Shown here one piece after another: positions 52,227-61,783 of a DNA stretch of 64,000 bases. The notes below the pieces were generated by a model. That model searched no databases, had not been told where the DNA came from, and worked only from the letters and a program-made list of their open reading frames with translations. Position 1 is the stretch's first letter, and every line of letters starts with the position of its first letter. The stretch comes from JBFHNV01 sp041593595. Its GTDB lineage: Bacteria > Pseudomonadota > Gammaproteobacteria > HK1. The position numbers were made by a program, and so were the translations under genes. The stretch is taken from contig JBFHNV010000003.1 in assembly GCA_041593595.1 (NCBI GenBank), positions 1 to 64,000 of the forward strand. Direction: 5' to 3'.

Positions 52227-53315
52227 ATGAGCGACGACACGCGTTACAAGCTGCGCACCCGTGGCGTGCGCAAGACCTATGGGCCGGTGATCGCGCTGGC
52301 CGGCGCCGATCTCGAGCTGCGCGAGGGCGAGTTCCTCACCCTGCTGGGCCCGTCCGGGTCGGGCAAGACCACGCTGCTCATGGCCATCGCCGGGCTGAAC
52401 GACCCGGACGACGGCGAGATCTGGATCGACGGGCGGCTGGCCACGTACACGCCGCCCCACGACCGCGGGCTGGGCATGGTGTTCCAGAACTACGCCCTGT
52501 TCCCCCACATGACCATCTTCGAGAACATCGCCTTCCCGCTGCGCATGCGCAAGCGCGACGCCGCCACCATCCGCAGGGAGGTGGCCCGCGTGCTCGAGAT
52601 CGTGCAGCTCCCGGACGTGGCGAGCCGCTACCCGAGGGAGCTCTCCGGAGGGCAGCAGCAGCGCATCGCGCTCGCGCGCTGCTTCGTCTACGAGCCGTCC
52701 ATCATCCTGATGGACGAGCCGCTGGGGGCGCTCGACAAGAAGCTTCGCGACACCCTGCAGCGCGAGGTCAAGCACCTGCACGAGCACCTGGGCATCACCG
52801 TGCTCTACGTCACCCACGATCAGGAGGAGGCGATGGTGATGTCGGACCGGATTTGCCTGATGAACGACGCACGCATCGAGCAGATCGGCACGCCGAAGGA
52901 GCTCTACTTCCAGCCGCGCTCGGTGTTCGCCGCGGATTTCCTCGGCGAGTCGAACCTGCTGCCCGCGACCGTGCTCGAGAGCGGCGCCGACGGCACCGTG
53001 GTCGAGGCCGCCGGCGGGCTCACCGTGCGCGGCCAGGCGAACGGCACGCTGTCGAAGGGCGATCGCGTGCGCTTCATGGTGCGCCCGGAGAGCGTGACGA
53101 CGGTGACGCCGGGGAACGCCGGAAACCAGGTGGAGGGCGTGGTCAAGGAGGTGATCATGAGCGGGCAGATCACCAAGTGCTTCCTGGAGCTGCCCGACGG
53201 ATCGGAGATGGTCTCCACGCGGCTGACCGTGGAGAGCGGCACCGGCCTCGCGCCCGGAGCGCCCGTGCGCTTCGGCTGGTCCGCCGAGCACACCGTGGTC
53301 TTGCCAGAGGGTTGA
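52227..53315 (+). CDS. ABC transporter ATP-binding protein (PotA-like)
   Basis: The 362-residue ATPase has Walker A LLGPSGSGKTT (about 38-48), the Q-loop GMVFQNYALFPHMTI, signature LSGGQQQRIALARC (about 137-150), Walker B SIILMDEPLGALD and the His switch YVTHDQEEAM. A C-terminal TOBE-type domain (about 290-360) follows, as in PotA/FbpC. It energises the fused permease encoded next. ATG 52227 follows the hairpins; an upstream extension would lie inside them. Confidence 0.93.
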   Translation: MSDDTRYKLRTRGVRKTYGPVIALAGADLELREGEFLTLLGPSGSGKTTLLMAIAGLNDPDDGEIWIDGRLATYTPPHDRGLGMVFQNYALFPHMTIFENIAFPLRMRKRDAATIRREVARVLEIVQLPDVASRYPRELSGGQQQRIALARCFVYEPSIILMDEPLGALDKKLRDTLQREVKHLHEHLGITVLYVTHDQEEAMVMSDRICLMNDARIEQIGTPKELYFQPRSVFAADFLGESNLLPATVLESGADGTVVEAAGGLTVRGQANGTLSKGDRVRFMVRPESVTTVTPGNAGNQVEGVVKEVIMSGQITKCFLELPDGSEMVSTRLTVESGTGLAPGAPVRFGWSAEHTVVLPEG

Positions 53316-53500
53316 TCTCGTGAAAGAGACACCACGCCTGCTGCGACGCCCCCCGGACGCCCCTGGCGGCGTTGCGGGGACCCCCGTCGCCCGATCACGG
53401 TGCGTTGGCGACGCTCCCGGGCGACGTGCACCCCGGCGCCTTGCCCGCGACGTCCAGGGGACGTCTCGCGACGGCGGGCGACCCTGTCACGAGCCCTGAC

Positions 53501-55306
53501 ATGGCCTCCCGCAGCGACGTCGCCGGCGCGCCGGCGCGCCGTCACGGCGCGGCCTGGCTGCGCAGCTGGCCGCTGTACCCGGCGGTGCTGTTCCTCCTGT
53601 TCTTCTTCCTCTACCCGACGGTGCTGCTGCTCGCGCTCAGCACCACCGACGACGCCGGCGCGCTGACCACGGAACACTACGCGCGCCTGTTCAAGTCCGA
53701 CCTCTACCTGGGCGTGCTCGGGATCACCCTCGAGGTGGCGCTGTGGACCACCGTCCTGTCCCTGATCGCGGCCTACCCCATCGCCTACCTGCTGGCGACC
53801 GTGCGCAGCTCCACCCGCAACACCCTCATCATCTGGGTGCTGATGCCGTTCTGGACCAGCTTCCTGGTGCGCACCTTCGCCTGGCTGGTGCTGCTGGGGC
53901 GAAGCGGCGCGGTCAACGACCTGCTGGTCGCGCTCGGCATCGTGGAGTACCCGGTGCGGATGATCTACAACTTCGCCGGCGTGATGGTCGGCATGGTGCA
54001 CGCGCTGATGCCGCTGGCGGTGCTCACGATGCTGTCGGTGATGGAGGGGATCGACACCAACCTGTCGAAGGCGGCGGCCACCATGGGCGCGCGCCCGAGT
54101 CAGGCCTTCTGGCGGATCTACTTCCCGCTGTCGCTGCCGGGCGTCGCCGCCGGCGGCCTGCTCATCTTCATCACCGCGCTCGGCTTCTTCATCACGCCGG
54201 CGCTGCTCGGCGGGCGCCGGGAGACCATGATCGTGCAGGTCATCATCTTCCAGATCCACGAGGTGCTGAACTGGGGCTTCGCCGGCGCCATCTCGGTGCT
54301 GCTGCTGGTGACCGCGCTCATCATCTTCTTCCTGTACGACCGGCTGCTCGGCCTGTCCACCCTGTCGGGCCAGTCGGTGCAGGCGGCCGGCGGCCGGCGG
54401 AGCGTCATCGGGCGGGCCGGCGGCGCCGCGGGACGGCTGCTCATCGGCGCACTGGGCGATGCGTGCGCCCTGGTCGGGCGAACCCTCGAGCGGATCCGCC
54501 CGCCGCGCGCCGACCGGCCCCGGCGCCGCGTCAACCGGGCGCTGGTGTGGATCGCCGGCGTGCTGGTGCTGGTGTTCCTGTCGGTGCCGGCCTTCTTCGT
54601 CATCCCGGTCTCGTTCACCGAGGAGAGCTTCCTCAACTGGCCGCCGGTCGGCTTCTCCACGCAGTGGTACGAGCGGATCATCGGCTCGGAGCTGTGGGGC
54701 GAGGCGGCGCTGCGGTCCTTCGTGGTGGCCACGTCGTCGGCCTTACTCGCCATGCTGCTCGGCGTGCCCGCCGCCTTCGTGCTGGTGCGCAGGTCCTTCT
54801 TCGGCAAGACCGCGCTGTTCGGCTTCCTGGTCGCGCCGGTGATCTGCCCGCACATCATCATCGCGGTGTCACTGTTCTACCTGTACTCGCGCTTGGGCCT
54901 GGTGGGCACCACGCTGGGCCTGGTGCTGGGGCACACCGTGCTCGCCATCCCCTACGTGGTGGTGACGACGATGGCGATCATCAAGAATTACGACATCCGG
55001 CTCGACCACGCCGCGTGGACGCTGGGCGCGACGCGCCCGCGCACCCTCTGGCACGTCACCATCCCGATCGTCCGCGGCGGCCTCATCGCCGCGTTCATGT
55101 TCGCCTTCATCATCTCCTTCGACGAGCTGACCATCGCGCTGTTCGTCACCGGCGGCTCGTTCACGACACTGCCGAAGGCCATGTGGGACGACGCCATCCT
55201 GCAGGTGAGCCCCGCGCTCGCCGCGGTCGCCACCCTGCTGCTGCTGTTCATGAGCGCGCTGATCCTGACCTCGGAGTTCGTGCGCAGGCGATCGCAGGTG
55301 CGCTGA
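53501..55306 (+). CDS. fused double ABC permease (PotB-PotC in one chain)
   Basis: The 601-residue protein contains two complete binding-protein-dependent permease domains. The first half (about 20-290) has an EAA motif near residues 188-206 (KAAATMGARPSQAFWRIYFP). The second half (about 345-595) has another near 502-520 (DHAAWTLGATRPRTLWHVTI). They are joined by a basic linker (GRTLERIRPPRADRPRRRVN). In most polyamine-type systems these halves are separate PotB and PotC proteins. ATG 53501 starts close to the first helix; upstream in-frame TTG 53372 is unlikely. A gap of 185 bp precedes it. Confidence 0.9.
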   Translation: MASRSDVAGAPARRHGAAWLRSWPLYPAVLFLLFFFLYPTVLLLALSTTDDAGALTTEHYARLFKSDLYLGVLGITLEVALWTTVLSLIAAYPIAYLLATVRSSTRNTLIIWVLMPFWTSFLVRTFAWLVLLGRSGAVNDLLVALGIVEYPVRMIYNFAGVMVGMVHALMPLAVLTMLSVMEGIDTNLSKAAATMGARPSQAFWRIYFPLSLPGVAAGGLLIFITALGFFITPALLGGRRETMIVQVIIFQIHEVLNWGFAGAISVLLLVTALIIFFLYDRLLGLSTLSGQSVQAAGGRRSVIGRAGGAAGRLLIGALGDACALVGRTLERIRPPRADRPRRRVNRALVWIAGVLVLVFLSVPAFFVIPVSFTEESFLNWPPVGFSTQWYERIIGSELWGEAALRSFVVATSSALLAMLLGVPAAFVLVRRSFFGKTALFGFLVAPVICPHIIIAVSLFYLYSRLGLVGTTLGLVLGHTVLAIPYVVVTTMAIIKNYDIRLDHAAWTLGATRPRTLWHVTIPIVRGGLIAAFMFAFIISFDELTIALFVTGGSFTTLPKAMWDDAILQVSPALAAVATLLLLFMSALILTSEFVRRRSQVR

Positions 55307-55323
55307 GGGGATCGCCCGCGCGC

Positions 55324-56952
55324 ATGCCGCCACCGGATCCCGACTGGCCGTCGCAGCGCCTGATGCGCGCCATCGAGGCGACGCCGATCCCCGCCAGCGT
55401 GCCGGCGCTGCTGGAGGTGTGCGCGATGCGCCACCCCGGGCGGGCGTACCTGCACTTCTTCGACGACGGCGACGTCATCGACTTCGGCGAGATGGCGCGC
55501 CTGGTGCGCCGTACCGCGAGCGCGCTGACCCGCTGCGGGGTGGGCCCGGGCACACACGTGGCGGTGATGGTGCACACCTGCCGCCACTACCCGGTGACCT
55601 GGCTCGCCCTGGCCTCGCTGGGCGCGGTGACGGTGCCGGTGAACCACCGCTACACGCCGCGAGAGCTCGCCTACGTGCTCGAGGACTCGCGGGCCACGCA
55701 CCTGGTCCTCGCCGACGACCTGGTGCCGGTGCTGGAGGCCATCCCGGGCGGATCGCCCGTGCCGCGCGGGAACGTCGTCGTCGCGGGTGCGCGCCGCGAC
55801 GGCTACCGGCTCCACTGGGAGCGCCTGGTGGACGAGGGCGACCCGTCGTGGCGCCCGGCCGAGGCGCCGTCGCCGGACAGCCTCATGAACATCCAGTACA
55901 CCTCGGGCACCACGGGAATGCCCAAGGGCGCGCTGCAGACCCACCGCTTCTGGCTGACCTTCTCGAGGGTCGGCGCGGCCCAGTTCCAGGACCGGCTGCG
56001 CCGGCTGCTGGTGACGCAGCCCTTCTACTACGTGGACGCCCAGTGGTACGCGCTGATGTGCTGCTGGATGGGCGCCACCGCCTACGTCGCGCGACAGATG
56101 CACTCGAGCCGGATCCTCGAGTGGCTGCGGCGCTACCGGGCCGAGTACTGCAACTTCCCGGAGGTGGTGGCGCGCACCCCGGAGTCGCCCGACGACCGGA
56201 TGGACCACCTGGTGGTGCTGTCCTGCTACAGCTTCCGCCGGGCGCTGTACCCGGAGGTGGAGCGGCGCTTCGGCGCGCTCGCGCGCCAGGGCTTCTCCAT
56301 GACCGAGATCGGTTGCGGCCTGTACGTGCCGATGGAGGCCGACGCGATGACCGGCAGCGGCACGGTGGGGGTGCCGGTGGCGTACCGCGAGGCGATGGTG
56401 GCCGGGGCCGACGGGCGGCCCGTGCCCCACGGCGAGACCGGCGAGCTGTGCGTGCGCGGCGCAGGCCTGTTCGCGGGCTACTTCCGGCGCGAGGACGCGA
56501 CCCGCGCCGCCTTCCACCCGGGCGGCTGGTTCCGCACCGGCGACCTGGCCCGGCGCGACGAGGAAGGCTGGTACTGGTACCTGGGCCGCATCAAGGACAC
56601 GGTGCGGCGCTCCAGCGAGAGCATCTCCGCCGTGGAGGTGGAGCAGGTGCTGCGCGGCGTGCCGCAGGTGCTGGAGGCCGCGGTGGTGCCGGTGCCGGAC
56701 CCGCTGCGCGGCGAGGAGGTGAAGGCCTACCTGCGGGTGGCGCCGGAGTGGGCCGGCGAGCCGGGCCTGGTGGACACGGTGCTCGCGCACTGCCGCGCCA
56801 ACCTGGCGCCGTTCAAGGTGCCGCGCTACCTGGAGCTGGTGGAGGAGTTCCCGCGCACGCCCAGTAACAAGATCCGCAAGTCCGAGCTGCTGGCGGCGAA
56901 GCCGGACCTGCGCGAGGGGACCTACGACGCGGTGGAGGTCCGCTGGCGCTGA
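55324..56952 (+). CDS. AMP-dependent acyl-CoA ligase (CaiC/long-chain ligase-like)
   Basis: The 542-residue ligase has the P-loop IQYTSGTTGMPKGALQTH (about 189-206), an unusually cysteine-rich central segment (ALMCCWMGATAYVARQM), FSMTEIGCGLYVPME (about 325-339), WFRTGDLARRDEEGWYWYLG (about 402-421) and the late lysine in FPRTPSNKIRKSELL. It resembles crotonobetaine/carnitine- or propionate-type CoA ligases (CaiC-like). It starts 18 bp after the permease, within the transport operon, so its acid is probably derived from the imported compound. Confidence 0.88.
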   Translation: MPPPDPDWPSQRLMRAIEATPIPASVPALLEVCAMRHPGRAYLHFFDDGDVIDFGEMARLVRRTASALTRCGVGPGTHVAVMVHTCRHYPVTWLALASLGAVTVPVNHRYTPRELAYVLEDSRATHLVLADDLVPVLEAIPGGSPVPRGNVVVAGARRDGYRLHWERLVDEGDPSWRPAEAPSPDSLMNIQYTSGTTGMPKGALQTHRFWLTFSRVGAAQFQDRLRRLLVTQPFYYVDAQWYALMCCWMGATAYVARQMHSSRILEWLRRYRAEYCNFPEVVARTPESPDDRMDHLVVLSCYSFRRALYPEVERRFGALARQGFSMTEIGCGLYVPMEADAMTGSGTVGVPVAYREAMVAGADGRPVPHGETGELCVRGAGLFAGYFRREDATRAAFHPGGWFRTGDLARRDEEGWYWYLGRIKDTVRRSSESISAVEVEQVLRGVPQVLEAAVVPVPDPLRGEEVKAYLRVAPEWAGEPGLVDTVLAHCRANLAPFKVPRYLELVEEFPRTPSNKIRKSELLAAKPDLREGTYDAVEVRWR

Positions 56953-57029
56953 GCGCCTGTGAAACAATCGCCGCGGCGCGCCGCGCGACGGCGCCGGCGC
57001 CGGCCCGATCGAAACGGAGGGAGACGAGC

Positions 57030-58097
57030 ATGCGAGAGCCCGAGACAGGAGAGGCGCTCGAGCGCCTGGAGCACCGCTACGGCATCGGCACCCGCTTCTG
57101 GGGCCGGATGTTCTCGGCCCTCACGGCGGTGACCTTCCGCGAGAAGGGCGAGGCGGCGCTGCACCGGCTGTGGCACGACGTGCTGGTGGACCACCAGGGG
57201 GAGCGCTACCACGAGGGCATGGTGAAGCTCGGCATCGACAAGGAACCGCCGGCCATCGCCGCGGCGAAGTACCACTACTACACCAACCTCATCGGCGGCC
57301 TGGAGATGGACTACGCCGAGGAGTCCGAGCGCAAGGCGTGGGTGCGCTACAAGGCGCCCATGTGGACCTACGACGGGGTCGCGATGCTGTGCCTGCCCGC
57401 GTCGCTGCGCCGCACCATCCTCGGCTCCTGGCACCCGCGCAACGGGCAGATGATGGGCTGCCCGCGTCTCGGCTGGGTGGCGACCAAGTTCATCATGCAG
57501 GGCGACCCTTACGACGAGGGCTACTTCTACGAGTACGACCACGACCTCGCCCCGGAGGAGCGCTACCGCTTCGAGCACGTGACCACCTCGCCACCGCACG
57601 ACCCGGACAAGGCGCCCACGCTGGATCCGAAGGAGTGGCCGCAGGCGCGCCTGGTGCGGGCACGGCGCAACTTCTCGTCGCGCTACCTGCGCACCACCGT
57701 GGAGATCCTGCTGCGCCACTTCGGCGAGGAGCCCACCTGGTACCTGGTGCAGCAGACGGCCCGCGGCATGGCCATCCAGTACGCCCACGACCTGGCCGCC
57801 CGACTCGGCGTCGCGGGGAACTCCGCGCGCGACGTGGCGTCGGTGCTGGCCGGCCTGCTCGACGGCTGCTCCCAGGGGCACACCCGCGAGGACCTCTCCG
57901 CCACCCGCCAGCGCATCGTGCTCGAGACCTTCAAGCCCTTCGACGACGACGCGCCCGAGGGGCTTCGCGAGGCCATGTTCCACTTCCCGGCGCTGACCAC
58001 GCGGCTGCTCAACGGGCACCTTCGCATCACGCGCACCACCGATGGCCCCACCCGGGAGATCTGGGCCATCGAGGACGCGGGACGCTGGCTGTGGTGA
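57030..58097 (+). CDS. conserved-looking protein of unknown function, 355 residues
   Basis: The soluble protein is rich in His, Tyr and Trp, with segments such as AKYHYYTNLIGGLEMDYAEE (about 79-98), WHPRNGQMMGCPRLGWVATKF and YEYDHDLAPEERYRFEHVTT. I do not recognise a family with confidence; a relationship to the L-2-amino-thiazoline-4-carboxylic acid hydrolase-like fold is only a possibility. It has no signal peptide. The operon position between an acyl-CoA ligase and two FAD oxidoreductases, and a good GGAGGGAG box, argue that it is a real pathway enzyme. Confidence 0.75.
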   Translation: MREPETGEALERLEHRYGIGTRFWGRMFSALTAVTFREKGEAALHRLWHDVLVDHQGERYHEGMVKLGIDKEPPAIAAAKYHYYTNLIGGLEMDYAEESERKAWVRYKAPMWTYDGVAMLCLPASLRRTILGSWHPRNGQMMGCPRLGWVATKFIMQGDPYDEGYFYEYDHDLAPEERYRFEHVTTSPPHDPDKAPTLDPKEWPQARLVRARRNFSSRYLRTTVEILLRHFGEEPTWYLVQQTARGMAIQYAHDLAARLGVAGNSARDVASVLAGLLDGCSQGHTREDLSATRQRIVLETFKPFDDDAPEGLREAMFHFPALTTRLLNGHLRITRTTDGPTREIWAIEDAGRWLW

Positions 58098-58110
58098 CGG
58101 GAGCCCGGGC

Positions 58111-59361
58111 ATGAGCGCAGAGCGCGTGGTCGTCGTCGGCGCCGGCATCGTCGGCGTGTGCTGCGCCCGGTACCTGCAGCAGCTCGGCCGCCGCGTGACC
58201 CTCGTGGACCGGCTCGAGCCCGGCGACGACGGCGCGTCCTCCTACGGCAACGCGGGCTCGCTGTCCTGGAGCTCCTGCGTGCCCATCGCGACGCCGGGGC
58301 TGCTGCCCAAGGTCCCGGGCTGGCTGCTCAGCCGCACCGGGCCGCTCACCATTCGCTGGCGCCACCTGCCCACGCTGCTGCCCTGGCTGTGGCGCTACGT
58401 GCGCTCCGGCACCGTGGCGAAGGTCGAGGCGGCCGCCCGGGCGCTGTCGATGCTGCACGGACCCGCGCTGGACCTGCACCGGGAGCTGGCCCGGGAGGCC
58501 GGCGTCGGCGACCTGGTGCGCGGCTGCGACTACCTGCACGTCTACCGCACGGCGCGCTCGGATCGCCTCGGCGACCTGGACTGGCGCCTGCGCGCCGAGC
58601 ACGGCGCGACGGTGGAGCTGCTCGACGGCGCGGCGCTGCACGCCATCGAGCCGGATCTCGGCCCCGGGTACGTGCAGGCGGTGCGCATCCGTGACCAGGG
58701 CTTCACCGCCAATCCCTCGCGCCTGGTGCGCGCCCTCGCCGAGCGCTTCACGGCCGACGGCGGCGAGCGGGTGCGCGCCGAGGTGCGCGGCTTCGAGACC
58801 CGTGGGGATCGCGTCCAGCGGGTGCTCACCAATGCGTCCGGAGTGCCCGCGGACGCGGTGGTCATCGCCGCCGGCGCGTGGTCGACGCGGGTCACCCGCA
58901 TGCTCGGCGTCGACCTGCCCCTCGAGACCGAGCGCGGCTACCACGTGACCCTGGCCGAGCCGGGGGTGACGCTCTCCAACACGGTGATGGAGACCGACGG
59001 CAAGTTCGTGGCGACGCCGATGGAGACGGGGCTGCGCCTCGCGGGCACCGTGGAGCTCGCGTCGGTGGACGCGCCGCCGGACTACCGGCGGGCCGACGCC
59101 ATCCTCGAGCGCGGGCGGCACATGTTCCCGAAGCTCGCGCCCGCCTCGGTGTCGCGCTGGATGGGGCGCCGCCCGAGCCTCCCCGACGGCCTGCCGGTGA
59201 TCGGCCCCGCGCCAGGCTGGCGCAACGTCTGGCTCGCCTTCGGCCACGCCCACACGGGCATGATCGGGGCGCCCAACACCGGGCGCATCGTCGCCGGCAT
59301 GGTGTGCGGGCAGCCGCTCAACGTGGACGTGGCCGCGTTCCGCGCGGAGCGCTTCTCGTGA
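58111..59361 (+). CDS. dadA: FAD-dependent D-amino acid dehydrogenase-like oxidoreductase
   Basis: The 416-residue flavoprotein starts with the FAD-binding fold MSAERVVVVGAGIVGVCCAR (Gly-x-Gly-x-x-Gly). SSYGNAGSLSWSSCVPIATPG (about 48-68), typical of DadA, follows. The C-terminal GRRPSLPDGLPVIGPAPGWRN (about 353-373) and AFGHAHTGMIGAPNTGRIVA close the DAO domain. It oxidises an amino acid or amine and probably passes electrons to quinone. It begins 13 bp after the unknown gene. DadA is the nearest name, but the true substrate may be a different N-alkyl or D-amino acid. Confidence 0.87.
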   Translation: MSAERVVVVGAGIVGVCCARYLQQLGRRVTLVDRLEPGDDGASSYGNAGSLSWSSCVPIATPGLLPKVPGWLLSRTGPLTIRWRHLPTLLPWLWRYVRSGTVAKVEAAARALSMLHGPALDLHRELAREAGVGDLVRGCDYLHVYRTARSDRLGDLDWRLRAEHGATVELLDGAALHAIEPDLGPGYVQAVRIRDQGFTANPSRLVRALAERFTADGGERVRAEVRGFETRGDRVQRVLTNASGVPADAVVIAAGAWSTRVTRMLGVDLPLETERGYHVTLAEPGVTLSNTVMETDGKFVATPMETGLRLAGTVELASVDAPPDYRRADAILERGRHMFPKLAPASVSRWMGRRPSLPDGLPVIGPAPGWRNVWLAFGHAHTGMIGAPNTGRIVAGMVCGQPLNVDVAAFRAERFS

Positions 59362-59385
59362 TCGCGCCGATGGCGCCGCCGCGCC

Positions 59386-60684
59386 GTGACTGACGGCCTC
59401 TTCGCCCCCGGCTTCAAGGCGCAGCCCTGGTGGTGGGAAGCGGCGCCGCCCGTGCCACCCGCCACCGAGCCGCTGCCCGCGCAGGCCGACGTGCTGGTGG
59501 TGGGCTCCGGCTACACCGGGCTGCACGCGGCACTGGTCGCGGCCCGCGGCGGGCGCGACGCCCTGGTGGTGGAAGCCGGTGCGCTGGGGGAGGGCTGCAG
59601 CACCCGCAACGGCGGGCAGGTGTCCACGAGCATCAAGCCCGCCTACGGCGCGCTCGCCGCGCGTCACGGCGCCGATGCCGCGCTGGCGATCCGCCGCTGC
59701 GGCCACGACGCCCTCGCATTCCTCGCGGACTTCGTCGAGTCCGAGGACCTGGACTGCGCGCTCGCGCGGGTGGGCCGCTTCCTCGGCGCGCACACCCCGG
59801 GCCACTACGAGCGCCTGGCGCGGGCCCTCGAGGCCGAGCCCGAGGCGCTGAAGGGAGACGCGCGGATGGTGCCCCGTGCCGAGCAGCACCGCGAGATCGG
59901 CAGCGACTTCTACCACGGCGGCATCGTGCATCCGGGCCACATCACGCTGCACCCCGGGCTCTACCACGCGGGCCTGGTCGAGCGGGCGCGCGCGGCCGGC
60001 GTGCGGCTTCGCGACGGCTGCCGGGTCGAGGCCATCGCCCGCGACGGCGACGGCTTCCAGGTGACGACCACACGCGGCCGGGTCCGGGCGCGCCACGTGG
60101 CCATCGCGACCAACGGCTACACCGGCCCGGCGACACCGTGGCAGCGCCGGCGCGTGATCCCCATCGGTAGCTACATGATCGCCACCGAGGAGATCGACCC
60201 GGCGCTCGCCGATGTGCTCTCGCCGACGCGGCGCGCCATGAGCGACACGCGCCGGGTGGTCTTCTACTACCGCCGCTCGCCGGACGGGCGGCGCATGCTG
60301 TTCGGCGGTCGTGTGGCGCTCGCCGAGACCGATCCCCGGGTCAGCGGCCCGCGCCTGCACCGCGAGCTCACGCGCATCTTCCCGCAGCTCGCCGGCACGC
60401 GGATCACCCACTCCTGGGCCGGCTTCGTCGCCTACACATTCGACACCCTGCCCCACATCGGCAGCCACGACGGGCTGCACTACGCCATGGGCTACTGCGG
60501 CTCCGGGGTGTCGCTGGCGAGCTGGTTCGGCATGCGTCTGGGCCACAAGGTGCTCGGCAGCCCGGACGGGCGCACGCCCCTGGACGACGTCCCCTTCCCG
60601 ACCCGACCGCTGTACCACGGCAGGCCCTGGTTCCTGGCCACCGCGGTGGGGTGGTACAAGCTGCTGGACCGGCTGGGCGTGTGA
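59386..60684 (+). CDS. puuB: FAD oxidoreductase, gamma-glutamylputrescine oxidase-like
   Basis: The 432-residue protein has an N-terminal aromatic patch (FKAQPWWWEAAPP) before the FAD fold ADVLVVGSGYTGLHAAL (about 33-49). LGEGCSTRNGGQVSTSIKPA, the signature of PuuB/OrdL-type amine oxidases, follows. HSWAGFVAYTFDTLPHIG and YAMGYCGSGVSLASWFGMRLG (about 366-386) complete it. It starts with GTG 24 bp after the dadA-like gene. Together the two enzymes suggest stepwise oxidation of an amine and an amino acid produced in this operon. Confidence 0.85.
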   Translation: MTDGLFAPGFKAQPWWWEAAPPVPPATEPLPAQADVLVVGSGYTGLHAALVAARGGRDALVVEAGALGEGCSTRNGGQVSTSIKPAYGALAARHGADAALAIRRCGHDALAFLADFVESEDLDCALARVGRFLGAHTPGHYERLARALEAEPEALKGDARMVPRAEQHREIGSDFYHGGIVHPGHITLHPGLYHAGLVERARAAGVRLRDGCRVEAIARDGDGFQVTTTRGRVRARHVAIATNGYTGPATPWQRRRVIPIGSYMIATEEIDPALADVLSPTRRAMSDTRRVVFYYRRSPDGRRMLFGGRVALAETDPRVSGPRLHRELTRIFPQLAGTRITHSWAGFVAYTFDTLPHIGSHDGLHYAMGYCGSGVSLASWFGMRLGHKVLGSPDGRTPLDDVPFPTRPLYHGRPWFLATAVGWYKLLDRLGV

Positions 60685-60754
60685 CGGCTCGTGCGAGAAT
60701 CACCGCGCCCGCCGGCGAGGCTTCGCGCGGGCGCTGACGGTCAGGAGAACACAC

Positions 60755-61744
60755 GTGGACAGCGAGCAACGGATCGACGCGGGCAGCCCGCTGATGGCCT
60801 CCCCGCTCACCTTCATGGGCGTGCCCGCGGCGCGCAGCGCCCGCGGCGCCGGGGCCGCGGTGCTGGGGATCCCCTTCGACTGCGGCACGCACCCGGTGCG
60901 CATCGGGTCCCGCTACGGGCCCCAGGCCATCCGCGAGCAGTCGGCGCTGGTGCGCCCCTACCAGCCGCCCCACGCGGACTTCAACCCCCTGGCGCTGCTG
61001 GACGTGGTGGACCTGGGCAACGTGGACGTCACCCCCAGCGTCATCGAGCCGTCCTTCGAGCGCATCGAGGCGGCGGTGGGCCAGGTGCTGGACGCGGGTG
61101 CGATCCCCGTCACCATGGGCGGCGACGGGGCGGTGACCCTGCCGCAGCTGCGCGCCGTGCACGCCCACCACCCCGACCTGGTGGTGCTGCACGTGGACGC
61201 CCATACGGACACCTATGCCGGGGACGGCAACGCGGCGCACCTGCGCTACAACACCTCCACCACCTTCACCCGCGCCGCCGAGGAGGGGGTGGTGGACGCC
61301 GCGCGCTCCATCCACGTGGGCGCGCGCGGCACGCTGCGCGCCGGCGGCGTGTTCGAGCACACCCGGGCCCAGGGCTACGAGATCCTCGACGGTGCCGCGC
61401 TGAACCGGCTCGGTCCCGAGCAGGTGGCCGCGTCGCTGCACGAACGCTTCGCGGGCCGGCCCGTGTACCTGTGCTTCGACATGGACTTCTTCGATCCGTC
61501 CTGCGCCCCGGGCGTGTGCACCCCCACCTGGGGCGGGGCCAGCGCCCGGGAGGGGCTCGACTTCCTGCACGCGCTCGCCGGCATCGACTTCGTGGCCTTC
61601 GACGTGAACACGGTGAGCCCGCCCCACGACGTGGGCGGCATGACCGCGTTCCTCGCCGGCACCGTGATGCTGGAGTGCCTCACCCTCGCGTGCCTGCGGC
61701 CCGGCGGGCCGGCGGCGAGCCCGGACCGGGAGACCGGAGGCTAA
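60755..61744 (+). CDS. agmatinase-family ureohydrolase with altered metal site
   Basis: The 329-residue protein has the ureohydrolase fold: IPFDCGTHPVRIGSRYGPQA (about 45-64), HVDAHTDTY with Asp148/His150/Asp152, and CFDMDFFDPSCAPG with Asp242/Asp244. The first metal motif, GGDHS in the family, reads GGDGAVTLPQL, so Gly125 replaces the Mn-ligand histidine. The paralogue at 6069 keeps that His. This copy may bind one metal, use a different ligand, or act on a different amidine. Start is GTG 60755 with a CAGGAGA box. Confidence 0.83.
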   Translation: MDSEQRIDAGSPLMASPLTFMGVPAARSARGAGAAVLGIPFDCGTHPVRIGSRYGPQAIREQSALVRPYQPPHADFNPLALLDVVDLGNVDVTPSVIEPSFERIEAAVGQVLDAGAIPVTMGGDGAVTLPQLRAVHAHHPDLVVLHVDAHTDTYAGDGNAAHLRYNTSTTFTRAAEEGVVDAARSIHVGARGTLRAGGVFEHTRAQGYEILDGAALNRLGPEQVAASLHERFAGRPVYLCFDMDFFDPSCAPGVCTPTWGGASAREGLDFLHALAGIDFVAFDVNTVSPPHDVGGMTAFLAGTVMLECLTLACLRPGGPAASPDRETGG

Positions 61745-61783
61745 ATGGCGCTTCCGAGCCGCGCGACATCCGTGGTGATAGCC

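Noticed and set aside
53372..53500. N-terminal extension of the fused permease from a TTG codon
   Set aside because: The extra 43 residues are Pro/Gly-rich without a ribosome binding site; the ATG at 53501 begins just before the first membrane helix.
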